Below are positions 43,672-54,281 of a stretch of 61,438 nucleotides of DNA, in pieces (positions within the stretch are counted from its first letter, which is position 1; every line of letters starts with the position of its first letter). Under the pieces are notes generated by a model. That model ran no database searches, was not told where the DNA came from, and was given only the letters and a program-made list of their open reading frames with translations. Location: NCBI GenBank assembly GCA_000503195.1, contig AYSC01000025.1, forward strand, positions 1 through 61,438, read 5' to 3'. The stretch is from Blastomonas sp. CACIA14H2. Lineage in GTDB: Bacteria; Pseudomonadota; Alphaproteobacteria; Sphingomonadales; Sphingomonadaceae. The position numbers were made by a program, and so were the translations under genes.

Positions 43672-44001
43672 TCAGGCCTTGAGATAGACCCAGCCTGCCC
43701 AGAGCCAGCCAATAATCAGCAGCGTGCCGCCGATCGGCGTCACCGCCCCCAGCCAACGCGGCGCGCCCAGCGCCATGGCATAGAGCGTCACCGCAAAGAT
43801 CGCCGCGCCGACCAGAAGCGCGATCGCAGCGCCGCGTGCCTGGCCCATGATCGCGAGCGCCGCGACCGCGTGCACCAGCTGATACATGCCGCCGGTGCGG
43901 AGCCATTCGGCCTGCTGCTCGCCCGCCGCCGCATGCGCGCCGAACGCGCCCGCCGCCACCGCGAGCGCGGCCGATACGGCTGCCAGAACCCCGATCATCA
44001 T
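43672..44001 (-). CDS. DUF423 membrane protein
   Basis: A 109-residue protein with four membrane spans and the DUF423 pattern: [33 protein letters not shown], followed by [14 protein letters not shown]. Function is unknown. Its start overlaps the stop of the PLP enzyme by ATGA; it is the last gene of a three-gene run with peptidase and PLP enzyme. Confidence 0.88.
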   Translation of the reverse strand: MMIGVLAAVSAALAVAAGAFGAHAAAGEQQAEWLRTGGMYQLVHAVAALAIMGQARGAAIALLVGAAIFAVTLYAMALGAPRWLGAVTPIGGTLLIIGWLWAGWVYLKA

Positions 44002-45083
44002 CGCGTCGCTCCCCTGTCCACTGGCCCGAGCAGCGCGGCAATGCGCTCGGCCGCCGGTTGCCAGGCGAGTCCGCTCTGCCCCAGCCAGCCATCGTCATAA
44101 TAGCTGGTATGATAGCGATCGCCGCCATCGCACAGCAACGTCACCACGCTGCCGCTGGTGCCGCTCGCCGCCATTTCCTCGATCAGCGCCGCGCAGGCGA
44201 TCAGGTTGGTGCCGGTCGATCCGCCGACCCGCCGCCCCAGCCGGTCGGACAGCGCGCGCATCGCGCCGATGCTGTCGCCATCCTCGACCGCGATCATCCG
44301 GTCGATCACGCCGGGAATGAAGCTCGGCTCCACCCGGGGGCGCCCGATCCCCTCGATGCGGCTCGCGCAGCCTTCGGGCAACGAGGTCGTGCTGCGGTCC
44401 TGATAGTGGCGGTGGAACACCGAATGGACGGGATCTGCGACGCACAGCCGCGTCGCATAGCGCTGATAGCGCAGATACCGCCCGATCGTCGCCGAGGTGC
44501 CGCCGGTGCCCGCGCCGCAGACGATCCATTCGGGCTCGGGATATTCCTCCTCGGCCATCTGCGCGAAGATACTCTCGGCGATATTGTTGTTGCCGCGCCA
44601 GTCGGTCGCGCGCTCGGCATAGGTGAACTGGTCAAGATAATGGCCGCCGGTTTCTGTCGCGAGCCGGTGCGCGACGTCGTAGACGGTGCGCGGATCATCG
44701 ACCTTGTGGATCTCGCCGCCCTGGAAGCGGATCGCGTCGAGCTTGGCGGGCGCGGTGGTCGCGGGCACCACCGCGATGAAGCGCAGCCCCAGCATCCGCG
44801 CGAAATAGGCCTCGCTCACCGCGGTCGAGCCCGACGACGCCTCGATCACGCAGGTCTCGGGCCCGATCCATTCGTTGCACAGCGCGTACAGGAACAGCGA
44901 GCGCGCCAGCCGGTGCTTGAGACTGCCGGTCGGGTGCGAGCTTTCGTCCTTCAGGTACAACGTGATGCCGGGGAAGCGCGGCAGATCGAGTCGGATCAGA
45001 TGCGTGTCGGCCGAGCGATTATAGTCCGCCTCGATCCGCCGGATCGCCTCGTCGAGCCAGCCGCGCGGGCACAGCTCGCTCAT
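43998..45083 (-). CDS. PLP-dependent cysteine-synthase-family enzyme
   Basis: A 361-residue fold-type II PLP enzyme. The PLP lysine lies in [11 protein letters not shown], the substrate loop in [15 protein letters not shown], and the phosphate-binding loop in [17 protein letters not shown]. Length and the variant loops set it apart from CysK and fit the group that includes L-cysteine desulfhydrase Cds1. It may make sulfide from cysteine. It overlaps both neighbours by four bases. Confidence 0.85.
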   Translation of the reverse strand: MSELCPRGWLDEAIRRIEADYNRSADTHLIRLDLPRFPGITLYLKDESSHPTGSLKHRLARSLFLYALCNEWIGPETCVIEASSGSTAVSEAYFARMLGLRFIAVVPATTAPAKLDAIRFQGGEIHKVDDPRTVYDVAHRLATETGGHYLDQFTYAERATDWRGNNNIAESIFAQMAEEEYPEPEWIVCGAGTGGTSATIGRYLRYQRYATRLCVADPVHSVFHRHYQDRSTTSLPEGCASRIEGIGRPRVEPSFIPGVIDRMIAVEDGDSIGAMRALSDRLGRRVGGSTGTNLIACAALIEEMAASGTSGSVVTLLCDGGDRYHTSYYDDGWLGQSGLAWQPAAERIAALLGPVDRGATR

Positions 45084-47125
45084 CCTTGCGCATCCACCAG
45101 CCCGTGGCGCACCAGCATCGCGCGCGGATCGGGATCGCGGCCACGGAAGGCGCGGAAGCTCTCTGCCGCAGGCCGGGTCGCACCACGCGCCAGCACCTCG
45201 GCGCGGAACCGGTCACCGGTCGCGCGGTCGAGCAGGCCGGCTTCGACGAACGCCATGAAACCGTCGGCCGCGAGCAGCTCGGCCCAGAGATAGCTGTAAT
45301 AGCCCGAGGCATAGCCGCCCGCGAAGATATGCGAAAAGGCGTGGGGGAAGCGGTGCCATTCGGGTGGGCGGATCACCGCTACCTCGTCGCGCACCGCGTT
45401 GATGACCTCGACGGGGTCGCTGCCCATGGTGCCCAGGTGCAGCAGCATGTCGAACAGGGCGAATTCGATCTGGCGGATCAGGAACAGCCCCGCCTGGAAA
45501 TGCCGCGCGCGCAGCAGCCGGTCGAACAGCTCGTCCGGCAGCGGCTCGCCGGTCCTGTAATGGCCCGACATGGCGGTGAGCACCTGCCGGTCCCAGGCGA
45601 AATCCTCCATGAGCTGGCTCGGCAGTTCGACCGCATCCCATTCGAAGCCGCTGGTCCCCCCGATGCTGGGGCGGTTGACCTCGGTCAGCAGCAGATGGAG
45701 GCAATGGCCGGTCTCGTGCAGCAGCGTGCCGACATCCGAATGGCTGAGCAGCGACGGCGCATCGGGCCCGGCGGGCGAGAAATTGCACACCATATAGGCG
45801 ACCGGTAGCTGCACATGATCGCCGTCGTTGCGGCGCGGACGTGCCTCGCCCATCCATGCGCCGCCGCGCTTGCCGGGCCGCGCGAACAGGTCGAGATACA
45901 GGCCCGCAATCGGCTGGCCGTGCTCGTCGACCACATCGTAGAAGCGCGCATCGGGATGGTAGAGCGAGGCATCAATGCGCGGCTGCAAGCGGATGCCGAA
46001 CAGCCGTTCGAGCAGCGCCTGCCAGCCCTGCATCACCTTCTCGACCGGGAAATAGCCGCGAATCTCGGCCTCGTCGACCGCATAGAGCGCCTGACGCAGC
46101 CGGTTCGAGGCAAAGCCGACGTCCCAGGGCTGGAGGTCCGCGATGCCCAGCTTCTCGGCGGCAAAGGCTTTGAGCTCATCGAGGTCGCGCTGCGCCGCCG
46201 GTTTGGCGCGGGCGGCCAAATCGCGCAGGAAGGCGAGCACCGCACCGCCGTCCGATGCCATCTTGGTGGCGAGCGACCATTCGACCGGATCGGCAAAGCC
46301 GAGCAGCCCCGCCGCCTCGCGCCGCAGCTCGAGGATGCGCGCGATGCGTTCGGAATTGTCGAACTGCCCCGCATGCGGCCCCTGATCCGACGCGCGGGTA
46401 CCGAAGGCCTGGTAGACCCGTGCGCGCAGTTCGCGATTCTCGGCAAAGGTCAGGATCGCGTTGACGCTCGGCGCCTGCAGCGTCACGCGCCAGCCGGTCT
46501 GGCCCTTGGCCTCGGCCGCGGCGGCGAACATCGCCTTGTCGGTCTCCGACACGCCCGCCAAGTCCGACTCGTCGGTGATCAGCTCTTCCCAGGCATCGGT
46601 CGCATCGAGCACCGCACTGCCGAATTCGTTGGAAAGCGTCGCGAGCTCGACCGACACCGTCTTGAACCGCTCGCGCGCGGCCTCGTCGAGCGCCACGCCC
46701 GACAGGCGGAAATCGCGCAGCGCGTGCTCGACCGCGACCCGGTCGGCCTGGGGCAGCGCGGCGAATTCGGGCGTCGCGGCGAGCGCTTCGAACACCTCGT
46801 AGAGTTCGCGATTCTGCCCGACCATGATGCTGTTGGTGACGAGCCGCTGCTCGCCCTCCTGATAGGCGGCGCGCAGCTCGGGGCCATCGGCGACCGAATG
46901 CAGGTGCGAGACCGCCGCCCAGATCGCGCCGAGCTCGGCTTCTGCCCGCTCGAGTGGCAGCCAGGCGTCGGCGAAGACTGTCGGCTTGTCGCGCACTAGC
47001 GCCTCGATCGTCGCAGCATGCCGGGCGAGCGCGTCATCGAGCGCGGGCGCGATGTAAGCGGCAGTGATTTCGGCAAAGCGCGGCAACGCGCGCGTATCGA
47101 GCAGGGGATTGGTCGTATCGGTCAT
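45080..47125 (-). CDS. M3-family oligopeptidase
   Basis: A 681-residue zinc metallopeptidase of the thimet oligopeptidase family. The zinc motif is H470-E-x2-H474 ([10 protein letters not shown]), with the third ligand Glu500 in DAVELPSQ. The domain order and size match oligopeptidase A (PrlC), which degrades short peptides, including cleaved signal peptides, in the cytoplasm. No signal sequence. It overlaps the PLP gene by ATGA. Confidence 0.93.
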   Translation of the reverse strand: MTDTTNPLLDTRALPRFAEITAAYIAPALDDALARHAATIEALVRDKPTVFADAWLPLERAEAELGAIWAAVSHLHSVADGPELRAAYQEGEQRLVTNSIMVGQNRELYEVFEALAATPEFAALPQADRVAVEHALRDFRLSGVALDEAARERFKTVSVELATLSNEFGSAVLDATDAWEELITDESDLAGVSETDKAMFAAAAEAKGQTGWRVTLQAPSVNAILTFAENRELRARVYQAFGTRASDQGPHAGQFDNSERIARILELRREAAGLLGFADPVEWSLATKMASDGGAVLAFLRDLAARAKPAAQRDLDELKAFAAEKLGIADLQPWDVGFASNRLRQALYAVDEAEIRGYFPVEKVMQGWQALLERLFGIRLQPRIDASLYHPDARFYDVVDEHGQPIAGLYLDLFARPGKRGGAWMGEARPRRNDGDHVQLPVAYMVCNFSPAGPDAPSLLSHSDVGTLLHETGHCLHLLLTEVNRPSIGGTSGFEWDAVELPSQLMEDFAWDRQVLTAMSGHYRTGEPLPDELFDRLLRARHFQAGLFLIRQIEFALFDMLLHLGTMGSDPVEVINAVRDEVAVIRPPEWHRFPHAFSHIFAGGYASGYYSYLWAELLAADGFMAFVEAGLLDRATGDRFRAEVLARGATRPAAESFRAFRGRDPDPRAMLVRHGLVDAQG

Positions 47126-47177
47126 TCCCGCCCTTTAGCCGAAAATGGCACCGGGTCAGGCAAAAATATGCGGCGGC

Positions 47178-49250
47178 TCAGCTCCGCCCCTGCAGATCGC
47201 GCAACATCGCTGCGGCCTCGGCGCGCTCGGGAAACGCCCCCAGCGAGAGCGAGGCGCGCAGTGCGCCCATCGCCCGGCCCGGTTTGCCCGCAGCGGCATA
47301 GGCCTGGGCGAGGTGATAGCGCAGCCAGGGGTTGCGCGGTTGCAGGGCTTGCGCCTTTTCGAGCATCTCCACCGCCAGCATCGGGCTGTCACTGGCCTCG
47401 GTCAGCGCCATGCCGCGCACATGCGCGACCAGCGGGCTCGCGGGCTGGACGCGATAAGCGAGCCGCGAGTCGTGCGCCGCGCGTGCCGGATCGCCTGCGC
47501 GCAGACGCGCGAGCGCCAGGTCGGTGAGCAGCAGCGGCTGGCTGCTGCCGAGCTGCGCGTGCAGCGCCGCCAGCATCGCCACCGCGCCGGGCCAGTTGCC
47601 GCGATCGATATAGGCATTGGCCAGCAGGCGGAGACCGCCGCTATTGGCCGGGCTCATGTCGACGAAGCTTTCGAGCAGCGCGTCGGCTTCGTCGCGGCGA
47701 CCGAGCTCGCGCAGCACCAGCGACAGGCGGCGCACCACCGGTTCGGCGAGGCGGATGCGTGCGGCACGCTCGTAATAGGGCAGCGCCCCGCCGGCATTGC
47801 CCGAGGCATAGAGCACATCGCCCAGCAGCATCTGCGCATCGGGTACGCCGGGATTGCCCTCGGCGAGCGGGCGGGCGTATTCGGCGGCCTGCGCGAAATC
47901 GCCACGCGCCACCAGCATGCGGACATAGGGCACCACTGCGCGCGCATCGCGCGGCGCGGCGCGCGCGGCGTCGGCGAGCAGCCAGGGCTCGTCGTCCTGA
48001 TCGAGCCGCAACAGCGGGGCAGCGTCGGGTGTCGCAGCGCGCGCGAGATATTCGAGCGCCGCATCGCGCTCGCCCATCGCCTCGAGCGAGCGCCCGACCA
48101 GAGTCAGCAGATAGACGCTGGTGCCCGCGCGGTTGGCGATAGGACGAAAGCGTTCGAGCAGCGCCTCGTGCTCGCCCTCGGCATAGAGCGCGCGCGCGAG
48201 CAGTTCGGCCGCCCGGCGGTTGAAGGGCTGCGCATCGGCGAGCCTTTCGAACCGGTCGATCGCCTGGCGGTAGTTGCCGAGCTGGAACTCGACCACGCCC
48301 TCGACCTGCATCGCTGCGGGCACCGCTTCGAGTGCGCCGCCGGTCTTCTGGATCAGGTTGCGCGCCAGATCATAGCGGCCCGCGCGCGCGGCGAGCACGG
48401 CCTGCAGGAAATAGCCGCGCGGGTTGTTCGGCTCGAGCGCGACGATCTGCCGCGCCGCCTTCAGCATCGCGCGCATCCGGCCCATATCGCCCAAGGTCGC
48501 GGCATATTCGCCGAGCACGGCGGTATCGTTGGGGTCGATCGCCAGCGCGCGTTCGAACCAGGGCAAGGCGGCGGCAAGCCCGGTCTGGCTGCGCGTCAGC
48601 TCGCCGCGCAACTGCAAGGCGCGGACATTGTTCGCGTCGAGCGCCACCGCATGATCGGCCGCTTCGAGCCCGCCTGCCTGGTCGCCCGATGCGGTGCGGA
48701 AGCGCGCGATGTCGGTCCAGAGCAGGCTGTCATCGGGCGCGAATTGCAGCGCCCGGTCGAACGCGGCGCGCGCCTGATCGTACTGGCCGAGCGCCAGATG
48801 CGCGCGGCCCTGCGTACGCGCGGCATAGCCTGCATCGCTCCTCGCCACCGGCCCCTCGCCCAGCCAGCGCAGCGCATCCTCGGCCCGGCCCTGCAGCACC
48901 ATGGCCTCGGCCATCGGCGCGCGCACCAGCGCGCGATCGGCACCCAGTTCGAGCGCGCGTTGCAGCTCGCCTTCGGCGCCATCGGCATCGAACAGCATCA
49001 GGAACACGCGCGCCTGGGCTAGCCTCGCCTCTTTCATCTTCGGCGCAGCCTTGATCGCATTCATCAGTTCTATCCGCGCCGCGCGATTGTCGCCGCGCGC
49101 GCGATGTTCGGCCGCGCGCGCCATGGCCTCGCGTGCGGCACCCATATCCTCCGCCCGCAGGCTCGCGCCCGCGCCGCCCAGCAGCAGGGCGGCGGTGGCG
49201 AGCGCCGACCACAGCCTGTTGCCGGAAGGGAGATCAGGTCTGGATGTCAT
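47178..49250 (-). CDS. prsT: TPR-repeat protein PrsT of the XrtA/PEP-CTERM system
   Basis: A 690-residue exported protein made almost wholly of tetratricopeptide repeats (for example ALGQYDQARAAFDRALQFAPDD, AALPWFERALAIDPND and YERAARI units). It matches PrsT, found beside PrsK/PrsR in polysaccharide loci linked to exosortase. Many PrsT are lipoproteins; here the signal (LATAALLLGGAGASLRAED) lacks a lipobox cysteine, so this one should be soluble in the periplasm. It starts 17 bases inside prsR. Confidence 0.85.
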   Translation of the reverse strand: MTSRPDLPSGNRLWSALATAALLLGGAGASLRAEDMGAAREAMARAAEHRARGDNRAARIELMNAIKAAPKMKEARLAQARVFLMLFDADGAEGELQRALELGADRALVRAPMAEAMVLQGRAEDALRWLGEGPVARSDAGYAARTQGRAHLALGQYDQARAAFDRALQFAPDDSLLWTDIARFRTASGDQAGGLEAADHAVALDANNVRALQLRGELTRSQTGLAAALPWFERALAIDPNDTAVLGEYAATLGDMGRMRAMLKAARQIVALEPNNPRGYFLQAVLAARAGRYDLARNLIQKTGGALEAVPAAMQVEGVVEFQLGNYRQAIDRFERLADAQPFNRRAAELLARALYAEGEHEALLERFRPIANRAGTSVYLLTLVGRSLEAMGERDAALEYLARAATPDAAPLLRLDQDDEPWLLADAARAAPRDARAVVPYVRMLVARGDFAQAAEYARPLAEGNPGVPDAQMLLGDVLYASGNAGGALPYYERAARIRLAEPVVRRLSLVLRELGRRDEADALLESFVDMSPANSGGLRLLANAYIDRGNWPGAVAMLAALHAQLGSSQPLLLTDLALARLRAGDPARAAHDSRLAYRVQPASPLVAHVRGMALTEASDSPMLAVEMLEKAQALQPRNPWLRYHLAQAYAAAGKPGRAMGALRASLSLGAFPERAEAAAMLRDLQGRS

Positions 49251-50643
49251 ATTGCCGGAGCAGATCATACAGCGTCGGGCGGCTGATTCCGAGCAGCTTG
49301 GCCGCGCCCGAGATATTGCCCTCGGTGCGTGCCAGCGCATGGCGGATCGCCTTGCGGTCAGCGAGTTCGCGCACCGCCTTCAGGTTCAGGAACTCGGCCG
49401 TCTCGGGCTCGGCGCGTTCGAGGTCGAGATCCTCGGCGGTCACCAGGCGGCTTTCGGCCATGATCACCGCGCGCTTCACCCGGTTTTCGAGCTCGCGGAC
49501 ATTGCCGGGCCAGTGCCAGGCATCGAGCATCTTGAGCGCATCGGGGGCGAAGCCCTTGACCGCAGGGTTCATCTCGGCGGCAAAGCGGGCGAGGAAATGC
49601 TTGGCGAGCAGCACCGCATCGCCAGGCCGTTCGGCGAGCGAGGGAATGTTCACCACGATCTCGGCGAGGCGGTAGAACAGGTCCTCGCGGAACCGCTCCT
49701 CGGCGATCATCTTCTCGAGATTCTGGTGCGTCGCGCAAACCACGCGGGTGTCGACCGGGATCGGGGTGCGCCCGCCGACACGCTCGATCACGCGTTCCTG
49801 CAGGAAGCGCAGCAGCTTGACCTGGAGCGGCAGCGGGATGTCGCCGACCTCGTCGAGGAAAAGGGTGCCGCCGGCGGCCTGCTCGATCTTGCCGATCGTG
49901 GTCTTGATCGCGCCGGTGAACGCGCCCTTCTCGTGCCCGAACAGTTCGGATTCGAGCAGGTTTTCGGGGATCGCCGCGCAATTGATCGCGACGAAGGCGC
50001 CACCGCGGCGGTTGCTCTTCTCGTGCAGCCCGCGCGCGAACAGCTCCTTGCCGGTCCCGCTCGCGCCGAGCAGCATCACCGAGACATTGGTGTTGGCAAC
50101 GCGCTCGATCGTCCGCGCGGCCTTCACCATCTGCGCATCGCCGGTGATCATGCCGCCCAATACGGTGTGATCCTCGCCCGATTTCTGGCTGAGACGCGCG
50201 TTCTCGCGCTCGATCTGCTGCACGTTGAGCGCGCGGCGGACGATCAGCGCAAGGTCGTCGATCTCGACCGGCTTGCGGTAGAAATCATAAGCGCCTTGCG
50301 CGATCGCATCGCGCGCGCTCTGCCGCTCGCCATGGCCCGAGGCGATGATGACCTTGGTATCGGGCTTCAGCCGCAGGATTTCCGCCAGCGTCGCGAAGCC
50401 TTCGCTCACCCCGTCGGGATCGGGCGGCAGGCCCAGATCGAGCGTGACGACATCGGGCTCTTCATAGCGCAGCAGGTCGATCGCGCTCGCCCGGTCGCCG
50501 GCGCATAGCACCTCGAAATCGTCGAATGCCCATTTGAGCTGGCGCTGCAGCCCGGCATCGTCCTCGACCACCAGCAGGCGCGGAAGCCGGTTGGCGCCCT
50601 TGCCGCTGCCGTTCATCGCGGGATTGGGGGAAAGGTCGGTCAT
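49234..50643 (-). CDS. prsR: Sigma-54-dependent response regulator PrsR
   Basis: A 469-residue NtrC-type activator. The receiver domain has LLVVEDD and the phospho-Asp in VVTLDLGLP; the AAA+ domain has GASGTGKE, the GAFTGA loop that contacts sigma-54, and FLDEVGDIP; the C-terminal Fis-type helix-turn-helix is NISGAAKLLGISRPTLYDLL. It should switch on polysaccharide and PEP-CTERM genes when phosphorylated by PrsK. The ATG at 50643 is used; an in-frame TTG lies one codon earlier. Confidence 0.93.
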   Translation of the reverse strand: MTDLSPNPAMNGSGKGANRLPRLLVVEDDAGLQRQLKWAFDDFEVLCAGDRASAIDLLRYEEPDVVTLDLGLPPDPDGVSEGFATLAEILRLKPDTKVIIASGHGERQSARDAIAQGAYDFYRKPVEIDDLALIVRRALNVQQIERENARLSQKSGEDHTVLGGMITGDAQMVKAARTIERVANTNVSVMLLGASGTGKELFARGLHEKSNRRGGAFVAINCAAIPENLLESELFGHEKGAFTGAIKTTIGKIEQAAGGTLFLDEVGDIPLPLQVKLLRFLQERVIERVGGRTPIPVDTRVVCATHQNLEKMIAEERFREDLFYRLAEIVVNIPSLAERPGDAVLLAKHFLARFAAEMNPAVKGFAPDALKMLDAWHWPGNVRELENRVKRAVIMAESRLVTAEDLDLERAEPETAEFLNLKAVRELADRKAIRHALARTEGNISGAAKLLGISRPTLYDLLRQYDIQT

Positions 50644-50646
50644 CAA

Positions 50647-52767
50647 TCAGGCTACCTTTTCAGCAACGGGCACGGGCATCGCCGCCGGATCGTCGGAATC
50701 AATCCGGGTGGCGAGCGGAAGATGGATGGAAAAGCGGCTGCCCTCGCCCTCGCGGCTCTCGACCTCGATCCGGCCGTGCATCGCCTCGACCAGCAGCCGC
50801 GCCTCATAGGCGCCGATGCCGAAGCCGTCGGTCTTGCTCGAAATGAAGGGCTTGAACAGCTTGGACCGCACGAACTCGGCGGACATGCCCGCGCCATGGT
50901 CGACAATCTCGATCACGCCATTGAGGCCATCGCGCGCCATCGAGACATAGACCGGCGTGTCCTTGGGGCTGGCATCGATCGCGTTCTGGATCAGATGGCC
51001 GAGCACCTGTTCGAGCTGCGCCGGATCGGCCATCAGCACCAGCCTTTGCGCGGCGCTGGCGACCACCGGGTGCGCCGCCTGCTTGCTGGCGATCACCGCG
51101 CGCACCACGCGCTCGGCATCGATCGCGCGGACGCCTTCGCCCGCCGAGCGGGCATAGCCGGTCAGCCTGCGGATCAGCGTGTTCATCTTGCCAACCGAAT
51201 TCTGCAGCGTCGCGATCATGTCTTTGCGGAACTCGGGATTGTCAGCGTGCCGTTCGGCGTTGCGCGCGACAAGGCTCAACTGGCTGACCAGGTTCTTGAT
51301 GTCGTGCATCACGAAGGCCATGCGGCGGTTGAACTCGTCGAACTGATCGGCCTCGCGCAGCGCTTCCTGGCTGCGCGCCTCGGCGAGATAGCTGGCGAGC
51401 TGTCGCCCGACGAGGCGCAGCAGATCGAGATCCTCCCAGTCGAGCCGCCGTTCGACCAGCGGCCGCGCCAGCACGACCAGTCCGGCGAGCCGGTCGAAAT
51501 GCACCAGCGGCACGATCGCCCAGGCGTTGGTTTCCTCGATCGCCCAGTCGGGAATCGCGCGCCGATCGGTGTCGCGGTCGTGGCCCGAGCGCAGCGCGTC
51601 GAGCTCGACGATCCGCCCGGTCGCCTGGAAATAGCCGATGGTCGCGGCGGTGCAGGCCTGGGCAGGGACATCGGCGGTGGGCCAGTTGAACCGCGCCTGC
51701 AGCTGAAGGCGGCCATTGTCGCCCGGCGCGAGCAGCAGCCCTGCGGGGCTGTCGCTGATGTCGGCGGCGGCCTTGATCACGCGTTCGTGAAACGGCGCGG
51801 TGCCATCGCCGGGCCGCCCGATCGTCTCGGTGAAGCGGATCCATTCGGCGCGGTAGTCATAGCGGTGCTGGAAGAAATGCTTGGTCGCCTTGACCTTGAA
51901 CCAGGCGCGGAACCGGTCCGAGGGCAGAAGGATCAGCGCCGCCAGCGACATGCCGAGCACGAGCAGCATCTGCGCGCCCGACGCGACGGTTCCGCCAACC
52001 GCGCGCAGCAGCTGCGCCACCGCGATCATCGTGACGAGATAGCCCAGGATCGCGAACAGCGACAGCGAGCGATAGGCGATCTTGCGCGACAGGGTGAGCT
52101 TCCACCCGCCGGGCCGGTTCGCCGCCAGCGCGAAGAACGGCACGGCGAAGATCATCAGCACCCCGCGCAGCGCCAGCATGTCGGCGCTGAGCGCACCGTT
52201 CAGATACCCCATGGTGTAGAGGTTGAGATCGTACAGCCACATCGCGGCGAGCGCGGCCAGGGGAATCCGCAGGCTCGTTCGCGTCTCGGCATCGGCGACA
52301 CTGTACAGGTTGTTCGCCAGCACCAGCGCGCCGACGACGAAGATCATCCGCAACAGCATCGCGCTGCCCAGCGTCAGGCTTTCGAGCCCCTGGTGCGTCG
52401 CAAGCAGGGTCAGCCAGTTTTCCACCACCGGTTGCGCGGCCAGCACCAGTGTCAGCACCAGATAGACCGCGGTCACCGTCCCAGGCTGGGCACGCGCCGA
52501 GCGCACCATCTGGAACAGGAACGCCAGCCAGGCGAGGTTGCGCAACGATTCAGCGAGGCCGGCGATCGGGTCGAGCGGCCCCAGCGCGGCAACGGCAAAG
52601 GCCCAGAGACTGGTCGAGAGCAAGGCAATCAGCAGCGCGGCATCGCCCAGCGACGGGCGCGCATCGCGCAGCCTTGCCCAGCGCTGGACCAGCCACGCGG
52701 CCACCAGCAGCGTCAGCGCCGCAGCGCCCGAATGCGCCCAGAGGCTTATATCGGCCCAGTTGGCCAT
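50647..52767 (-). CDS. prsK: Membrane histidine kinase PrsK
   Basis: About 706 residues: eight or so membrane spans (residues 1-290), a GAF-like domain (about 310-450, with ETNAWAIVPLVHFDRLAGLVVL), the phosphorylated His in FVMHDIKNLVSQLS and an ATPase domain with LIQNAIDASP, DHGAGM and GIGAYEARLL. This layout is that of PrsK, the sensor paired with PrsR. Its input is unknown. The stop is three bases before prsR. An in-frame ATG at 52785 overlaps the upstream gene and is an alternative. Confidence 0.92.
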   Translation of the reverse strand: MANWADISLWAHSGAAALTLLVAAWLVQRWARLRDARPSLGDAALLIALLSTSLWAFAVAALGPLDPIAGLAESLRNLAWLAFLFQMVRSARAQPGTVTAVYLVLTLVLAAQPVVENWLTLLATHQGLESLTLGSAMLLRMIFVVGALVLANNLYSVADAETRTSLRIPLAALAAMWLYDLNLYTMGYLNGALSADMLALRGVLMIFAVPFFALAANRPGGWKLTLSRKIAYRSLSLFAILGYLVTMIAVAQLLRAVGGTVASGAQMLLVLGMSLAALILLPSDRFRAWFKVKATKHFFQHRYDYRAEWIRFTETIGRPGDGTAPFHERVIKAAADISDSPAGLLLAPGDNGRLQLQARFNWPTADVPAQACTAATIGYFQATGRIVELDALRSGHDRDTDRRAIPDWAIEETNAWAIVPLVHFDRLAGLVVLARPLVERRLDWEDLDLLRLVGRQLASYLAEARSQEALREADQFDEFNRRMAFVMHDIKNLVSQLSLVARNAERHADNPEFRKDMIATLQNSVGKMNTLIRRLTGYARSAGEGVRAIDAERVVRAVIASKQAAHPVVASAAQRLVLMADPAQLEQVLGHLIQNAIDASPKDTPVYVSMARDGLNGVIEIVDHGAGMSAEFVRSKLFKPFISSKTDGFGIGAYEARLLVEAMHGRIEVESREGEGSRFSIHLPLATRIDSDDPAAMPVPVAEKVA

Positions 52768-52771
52768 GGGA

Positions 52772-54157
52772 TCACCGGGCACCATCCGGCCACAGCACGA
52801 CGCGCAGCGTCTGCAGGATGATCAGCAGGTCGAGAAACGGCGTGTAGTTCTTGGCGTAATAGAGATCATATTCGAGCTTGTGCCGCGCATCCTCGACCGA
52901 TGCGCCATAGGGATAGTTGATCTGCGCCCAGCCGGTAATGCCGGGCTTCACCATGTGCCGCTCGTTGTAATAGCGCATCTTGGTTTCCAGATCGGCGACG
53001 AATTCGGGCCGCTCGGGGCGCGGTCCGACAAAGCTCATGTCGCCCTTGAGCACGCTCCATGCCTGGGGCAACTCATCGATCCGCACCTTGCGGATGAAGC
53101 GACCCAGCCGGGTGACGCGCGGGTCGTTCTTTTGCGCCCATTGCGCGCCATCGACCTCCGCATCGGTGCGCATCGAGCGCAGCTTGACGATCTGGAACGG
53201 CTGGCCGTACAGCCCCACCCGCTCCTGCTTGAAAAAGGCCGGACCCTTGCTGTCGAGCTTCACCAGCAGCGCGAAGAGCAGGATGATCGGCGCGGTGAGC
53301 AGCAACAGGATCGAGCTCACCACCAGATCGAACAGCCGCTTGGCGATGGTCGAGATGCGCCGCCCTGCCGAAAAGCCGTCGGAAAAGATCAGCCAGCTGG
53401 GATTGACCGTGTCGAGATCGACGCGGCCCGTCTCGCGTTCGAGAAAGGTCGAAAGGTCGTTGACATGGACGCCGGTCGTCTTGATGCGCAGAAGATCGTT
53501 GAGCGGCAGCGCGTTGCGCCGTTCCTCCAGCGCCAGCACGACCTCGGTGACGTTGAGATTCTCGACATGCTTGGCGAGATTCTTGATCGCGTCGCGGTTG
53601 ATCGCCTCTTCGACCACCAGCGGCCCGTCGTTCATCGCGACGAAGCCGACCAGCACGAAGCCGGCATCGGGACGTTCGGACAGGTCCTGCACCCGCTGCG
53701 CGCGCTTGCCCGCGCCCAGCACCATCAGCCTGCGCTTGAACGCGGTCGTGCCGAGCAGTCCGCCCAGGATGACGCGGTTGCCGATCAGGAAGAGGATCGA
53801 CAGCCCCATCGCATAGAGGCTGTTCGAGCGCCACAAGGTCGTGCCGGGCAGGATGAAATAGGTGACCGACAGGAAGATCACGCCGAGCGAGATCGCCACC
53901 AGAAGGCGAGCGGCCGCGAAGCGCAGCGATTGCAGCGAATCGGGCCCGTAGACCCCGACCGCGATCATCGCCATGTGCACCAGCAGCGCGAAGGTCGCGA
54001 TCGGCAGTGGCCGCTGGCTCAGCGGCTCGACCTCCATCCCGATCTCATGCGCGCGCCAGACCCAGCCGATTTCGGCGGCCAGGCCCAGCAGCGCCAGGTC
54101 GAAAAAGCCGAGCAGCAGCACCGCGTGCGGCACATAATGTTTGAACAGCCTGAACAT
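52772..54157 (-). CDS. XrtA-system sugar transferase (TIGR03013 type)
   Basis: A 461-residue undecaprenyl-phosphate sugar transferase that starts a polysaccharide repeat unit at the inner membrane. N-terminal spans, a Rossmann-like CoA-binding-type domain (MVLGAGKRAQRVQDL), then the bacterial sugar transferase domain: KRLFDLVVSSILLLLTAP, FFKQERVGLYGQPFQIVKLRSM, RKVRIDELPQ, GDMSFVGPRPERPEF and GITGWAQINYPYG. It matches the glycosyltransferase found with XrtA/PEP-CTERM. It heads the leftward prsK-prsR-prsT run; exosortase itself is outside the window. Confidence 0.92.
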   Translation of the reverse strand: MFRLFKHYVPHAVLLLGFFDLALLGLAAEIGWVWRAHEIGMEVEPLSQRPLPIATFALLVHMAMIAVGVYGPDSLQSLRFAAARLLVAISLGVIFLSVTYFILPGTTLWRSNSLYAMGLSILFLIGNRVILGGLLGTTAFKRRLMVLGAGKRAQRVQDLSERPDAGFVLVGFVAMNDGPLVVEEAINRDAIKNLAKHVENLNVTEVVLALEERRNALPLNDLLRIKTTGVHVNDLSTFLERETGRVDLDTVNPSWLIFSDGFSAGRRISTIAKRLFDLVVSSILLLLTAPIILLFALLVKLDSKGPAFFKQERVGLYGQPFQIVKLRSMRTDAEVDGAQWAQKNDPRVTRLGRFIRKVRIDELPQAWSVLKGDMSFVGPRPERPEFVADLETKMRYYNERHMVKPGITGWAQINYPYGASVEDARHKLEYDLYYAKNYTPFLDLLIILQTLRVVLWPDGAR

Positions 54158-54281
54158 GGAGCCCGCTATAGCCGGGCAATGGTCAAGTGTCGGTTAATTT
54201 TACAGCCATATGCGCGCCGGACCCAAGAATTTCCGGCACAGTGTCAAAGCTTTTTACGCATCGGCGAACCCGCCGCGTTGG

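Noticed and set aside
54158-54281. Sigma-54 promoter before the sugar transferase gene
   Set aside because: I looked for TGGCAC-N5-TTGC on the minus strand and found no acceptable match; only a TTGACA-like element without a -10 partner is present.
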